In this document: piece after piece, positions 61,406-64,000 of the stretch | How the letters are laid out: every line of letters begins with the position of its first letter | How positions within the stretch are numbered: the first letter of the stretch is position 1 | Source: Pedobacter foliorum | GTDB lineage: Bacteria > Bacteroidota > Bacteroidia > Sphingobacteriales > Sphingobacteriaceae | Direction of reading: 5' to 3' | Assembly (NCBI RefSeq): GCF_013266735.1 | Contig: NZ_JABSNU010000017.1 | Location: 29,013-93,012 of the forward strand | DNA length: 64,000 nucleotides | The notes under the pieces: generated by a model | The model's database searches: none | Seen by the model: only the letters and a program-made list of their open reading frames with translations | Told to the model about the DNA's origin: nothing | Position numbers and translations under genes: made by a program

Positions 61406-61444
61406 ACACCCCTGCAAACCCCGAAACACACAAAACCAAATATA

Positions 61445-63664
61445 ATGAGACAAAAAAAACAATGGGTAATGGGCATGCTTTGCATGTCCATGCTCGTTTT
61501 TACCTGTAAAGTATCACAAAATACGGTAAAACGTGATGCCAATGGCAAAATAATCGTTAATACCAACCCCTCTCCTGCTTATTTAACTCCTCAGGAGAGT
61601 CTAAAAACCATTCATCTTCCAAAAGGCTACCACCTGGAACTTGTTGCTTCTGAGCCAATGATTCATGAGCCTGTTGCAATTGCCTGGGATGCCAACGGGC
61701 GCTTGTATGTAGCAGAAATGAATACTTATATGCAGGATGCCGAAGGTACAGGTGAGATGAAACCTGTTTGTACCATTAAAAGGCTGGAAGATACCAATGG
61801 CGATGGTAAAATGGATAAATCAGTAGTTTTTCTTGATAAACTATTATTGCCAAGGATGATTTTGCCACTTGATGACCGCCTTTTAGTTGCCGAAACTTTT
61901 GACAATAGTATTTATAGTTACCGCGATACCAATGGTGATGGCGTTGCTGATGAAAAGAAAATGGTTTTCAAAAATGAATCTGAAAACACAAGTAATCTGG
62001 AACATCAGCGAAGTGGTCTGGTATGGAATCTCGACAATAAAATTTATGTAACTGTAGAAAACGTTCGCTATAAGTTTGACAATGGGTTATTAAAATCTGA
62101 ACAACAGCATGAAGGTTCAGGTGGTCAGTGGGGCCTTGCAAATGACAATTACGGCAGACTGTATTTTTCATCAGCAGGTGGAGAAGCTCCTGCAGTAAAC
62201 TTCCAACAAAATCCATTTTTTGGATATTTGGATCTTAACGGCCAGTACAATGATGAATTTCAGGCGGTATGGCCTCTAATTTCTACCCCTGATGTACAGG
62301 GAGGTTTAGGCCGACTACGTCCAGACAGTACGTTAAATCATTTTACTGCCTCAACAGGGCAATCGGTTTTTAGAGGTAACTCATTACCTGATGACTTGAA
62401 AGGAGATTTATTGATTTGCGAACCAGTAGGCAGATTGATCAGACGAGCTAAGGTTACGGATACTGATGGTAAAATAACCTTAACGAATGCATATGATCAT
62501 GAAGAGTTCATTTCATCTACAGACATGAATTTTAGACCTGTAAACAGTGTAACAGGCCCAGATGGATGTTTATACATTGTAGATATGTACCGCGGAATTA
62601 TTCAGGAAGGTAACTGGACCAGAAAAGGAACTTATCTGCGTAATCAGATTGATCAAAAGCAATTGGATAAAAACATTGGTAGAGGACGTATCTATAGATT
62701 GGTTCATGACGGTATTAAGCCGGATAAAACCATTCCAAATATGCTAAATCTTACCAGTGACAAACTTGTTCCATATCTTTCTCATCCTAATGGCTGGTGG
62801 AGAGATAATGCCCAAAAACTTATCGTTGTTCGTGGAGACAAATCTGTAGTACCAGCGTTAAAGGAACTTGCACTGAACTCTCCTATTCAACTAGCTCGTA
62901 TCCATGCGCTTTGGACAATGAACGGCTTAGATGCTCTAGATAGATCTACTTTACTAGCAGCACTTAAAGATAAGGATGCAGAAGTAAGAAAAACCGCGGT
63001 ATGGATTAGTGAAGAACCTATCCGTAAAGGTGATGAAAGCTTAGTTATGGCAGTTGAACCATTAAAAAATGATCCAAGTGCTGACGTTCGTTTGCAACTG
63101 GGACTTTCATTAAGGTTCAATAATTCTGACAAAGCACAACAAATTATAGCTGACATTATTGCCAATCATCCTAATGATGTAGTACTTGCTGAGTCTAATA
63201 AAAAGTATCAAAAACAAATAGAGGCAAAAGCTACTGCTGAAAGAAATTCGAAACTAATGGCCACAGCTGATCAGAAATTAATAAATGATGGTGCACTAAT
63301 ATTTAAACAGCTTTGTGTTACTTGTCATGGTTCAGATGGAAAGGGTGTAATCAACGGCGGTAAAGATATGCCTGCTCCTCCCTTGGCAGCAAACAAAGAT
63401 ATAAATGGTGATCCTGAAAAAATAATCCGCATTTTACTTCATGGTTTATCGGGCCCTGTTAATGGCAAAGCATACGCAGATGTGATGCCTGCTCTTGGAG
63501 CTAACAATGACGAATATATTGCATCGGTAATTAGCTACATCCGTAATGACATTGGGAACAAAGCATCTACAGTGAAGGCTGCTGACGTTAAGAAAGTACG
63601 TGAGCAAACTGTAGGAAGAACCAAGAACTGGACTTGGCAAGAATTGAATGATTTGAAGAAATAG
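61445..63664 (+). CDS. Large c-type-cytochrome dehydrogenase-like protein (beta-propeller, HEAT-like, cytochrome c)
   Basis: A 739-aa exported protein (signal MRQKKQWVMGMLCMSMLVF; VFTC could be an imperfect lipobox). The first 420 residues form a PQQ/sugar-dehydrogenase-like beta-propeller (EPVAIAWDANGRLYVAEMNTY, GPDGCLYIVDMYRGII). HEAT-like repeats follow (about 430-560). The C-terminus is a cytochrome c domain with C624-VT-C627-H628 and a probable Met ligand in ADVMPALG. It may oxidise a sugar in the periplasm and pass electrons to the chain. With ThuA next door, a keto-sugar pathway is likely. The cofactor is not identifiable by eye. Confidence 0.82.
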   Translation: MRQKKQWVMGMLCMSMLVFTCKVSQNTVKRDANGKIIVNTNPSPAYLTPQESLKTIHLPKGYHLELVASEPMIHEPVAIAWDANGRLYVAEMNTYMQDAEGTGEMKPVCTIKRLEDTNGDGKMDKSVVFLDKLLLPRMILPLDDRLLVAETFDNSIYSYRDTNGDGVADEKKMVFKNESENTSNLEHQRSGLVWNLDNKIYVTVENVRYKFDNGLLKSEQQHEGSGGQWGLANDNYGRLYFSSAGGEAPAVNFQQNPFFGYLDLNGQYNDEFQAVWPLISTPDVQGGLGRLRPDSTLNHFTASTGQSVFRGNSLPDDLKGDLLICEPVGRLIRRAKVTDTDGKITLTNAYDHEEFISSTDMNFRPVNSVTGPDGCLYIVDMYRGIIQEGNWTRKGTYLRNQIDQKQLDKNIGRGRIYRLVHDGIKPDKTIPNMLNLTSDKLVPYLSHPNGWWRDNAQKLIVVRGDKSVVPALKELALNSPIQLARIHALWTMNGLDALDRSTLLAALKDKDAEVRKTAVWISEEPIRKGDESLVMAVEPLKNDPSADVRLQLGLSLRFNNSDKAQQIIADIIANHPNDVVLAESNKKYQKQIEAKATAERNSKLMATADQKLINDGALIFKQLCVTCHGSDGKGVINGGKDMPAPPLAANKDINGDPEKIIRILLHGLSGPVNGKAYADVMPALGANNDEYIASVISYIRNDIGNKASTVKAADVKKVREQTVGRTKNWTWQELNDLKK

Positions 63665-63680
63665 ATTACAATTCTTGCTA

Positions 63681-63720
63681 TTACTAATTGGTAATAGTAA
63701 TTTCTATTACCAATTAGTAA
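63681..63720. repeat. Perfect 17-bp-stem hairpin
   Basis: TTACTAATTGGTAATAG (63681-63697) and its exact complement (63704-63720) enclose a 6-base loop. It lies directly against the following terminator hairpin. Confidence 0.85.
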
Positions 63721-63764
63721 CAAGAAAGGGTGCAGTTCAATTGAACTGCACCCTTTCTTGTTTT
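63721..63764 (+). terminator. Strong intrinsic terminator of the glycan operon
   Basis: A perfect 40-bp palindrome: CAAGAAAGGGTGCAGTTCAA (63721-63740) and its complement (63741-63760), followed by TTTT. An A/T tract on both sides makes it potentially bidirectional. Confidence 0.88.
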
Positions 63765-63796
63765 ATATTATTCATTTAATATTTTATCCGTTCGTT

Positions 63797-63898
63797 CGTC
63801 ATCCTGAATTCGTCATGCCGGCGAAGGCCGGTATCAGAACCTCGCACTAGCAAGGCTTTCTTTCTCTTGAGAGATGCTGAAATAAATTACCAATGACA
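63797..63898. repeat. REP-like element, copy 5, degenerate composite
   Basis: It starts with a truncated CGTCATCCTGAATT, then a GC-rich arm CGTCATGCCGGCGAAGGCCG, the spacer in the CTAGCAAGGCTTTCTTTC orientation, and a decayed CTGAAATAAATTACC arm ending in ATGAC. It looks like one element inserted into, or recombined with, another. Confidence 0.8.
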
Positions 63899-63973
63899 AG
63901 TCAGAAAGTTTTTTCAATAAGAATCTGAAAATAAGTATTTTAGTATTTAAATTCTTTGTGCAGCGTGCCCGAT

Positions 63974-64000
63974 ATGAAATTAGTGCTAATTGCCTGTTGC
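63974..64000 (+). CDS. Possible start of a CDS cut by the window edge
   Basis: An ATG followed by eight codons reading MKLVLIACC, like the start of a signal or lipoprotein peptide. The window ends here, so neither the frame length nor the identity can be judged. Confidence 0.25.

Noticed and set aside
20983..63898. Insertion sequences
   Set aside because: The repeated elements are about 83-102 bp with no open reading frame, so they are REP/MITE-like; no transposase gene was seen in the window.
1..64000. tRNA genes
   Set aside because: No sequence with the GGTTCGAATCC-type T-arm and a matching acceptor stem was noticed on either strand; a dedicated tRNA search would settle it.

Overview
The window is AT-rich chromosomal DNA from a Bacteroidota bacterium, most likely of the family Sphingobacteriaceae (Pedobacter-like). 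Support for this: a SusC/SusD pair with a DUF3823 partner, several TAnnTTTG promoter boxes typical of the phylum, a GSFTSA-type sigma-54 activator, Bacteroidota-style lipoproteins and DUF families, and few Shine-Dalgarno-like sites. No phage, insertion sequence, CRISPR array or tRNA gene was found. Protein identities come from reading motifs; no database search was run.

Region 1 (1-15.7 kb) is a nitrate-assimilation and molybdenum-cofactor island, all on the + strand: nirB, nirD, a moaC-mogA fusion, moeA, a NarK-type transporter, a nitrate reductase fused to its own NAD(P)H/flavin/[2Fe-2S] reductase, a siroheme-less nitrite-reductase-like protein carrying a rubredoxin domain, a TauE-type permease, moaA, moaD, moaE, mobA and a small exported protein. 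A convergent FNR-like regulator with four cysteines placed as in FNR closes the island, and a TGAT-N4-ATCA dyad lies upstream of nirB. Nitrate would enter through NarK, be reduced to nitrite by the fused enzyme and to ammonium by NirBD, with most of the cofactor pathway encoded alongside. MoeB and siroheme-synthesis genes are absent and must lie elsewhere.

Region 2 (15.7-28.3 kb) is mainly housekeeping and regulatory: small ORFs, a GreA/Rnk-like protein, an ECF-type sigma factor, a DUF4377-META protein, a repeat protein, the RNase P RNA, a sigma-54 response regulator, a ClC channel, a pseudouridine synthase, an OmpR/PhoB-type regulator preceded by three TTAAC repeats at 11-bp spacing, a TlpA-like lipoprotein, gatB and a small membrane protein.

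Region 3 (28.3-46.6 kb) holds a tight operon for D-amino acids or D-amino-acid dipeptides (GntP permease, RidA, DSD1/D-threonine-aldolase-like enzyme, M19 dipeptidase), a DUF1080 protein, alaS, a MerR-like regulator, an HhH/beta-barrel protein followed by comEC, and a xylose operon (xylB, xylA, symporter) divergent from a LacI-family regulator.

Region 4 (46.6-64 kb) is a polysaccharide utilisation locus: a membrane-spanning regulator with a LamG/Kelch-like periplasmic sensor and a cytoplasmic winged helix, three GH99-like glycosidases, SusC, SusD, DUF3823, a lipoprotein with a duplicated domain, then a ThuA-like protein and a large c-type-cytochrome dehydrogenase-like protein. The 12-bp palindrome GCAATCGATTGC occurs both upstream of xylB and upstream of susC, suggesting that one LacI-type regulator controls both loci.

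Five copies of an 83-102 bp REP-like element, built from two interchangeable types of self-complementary arm, are scattered between genes.
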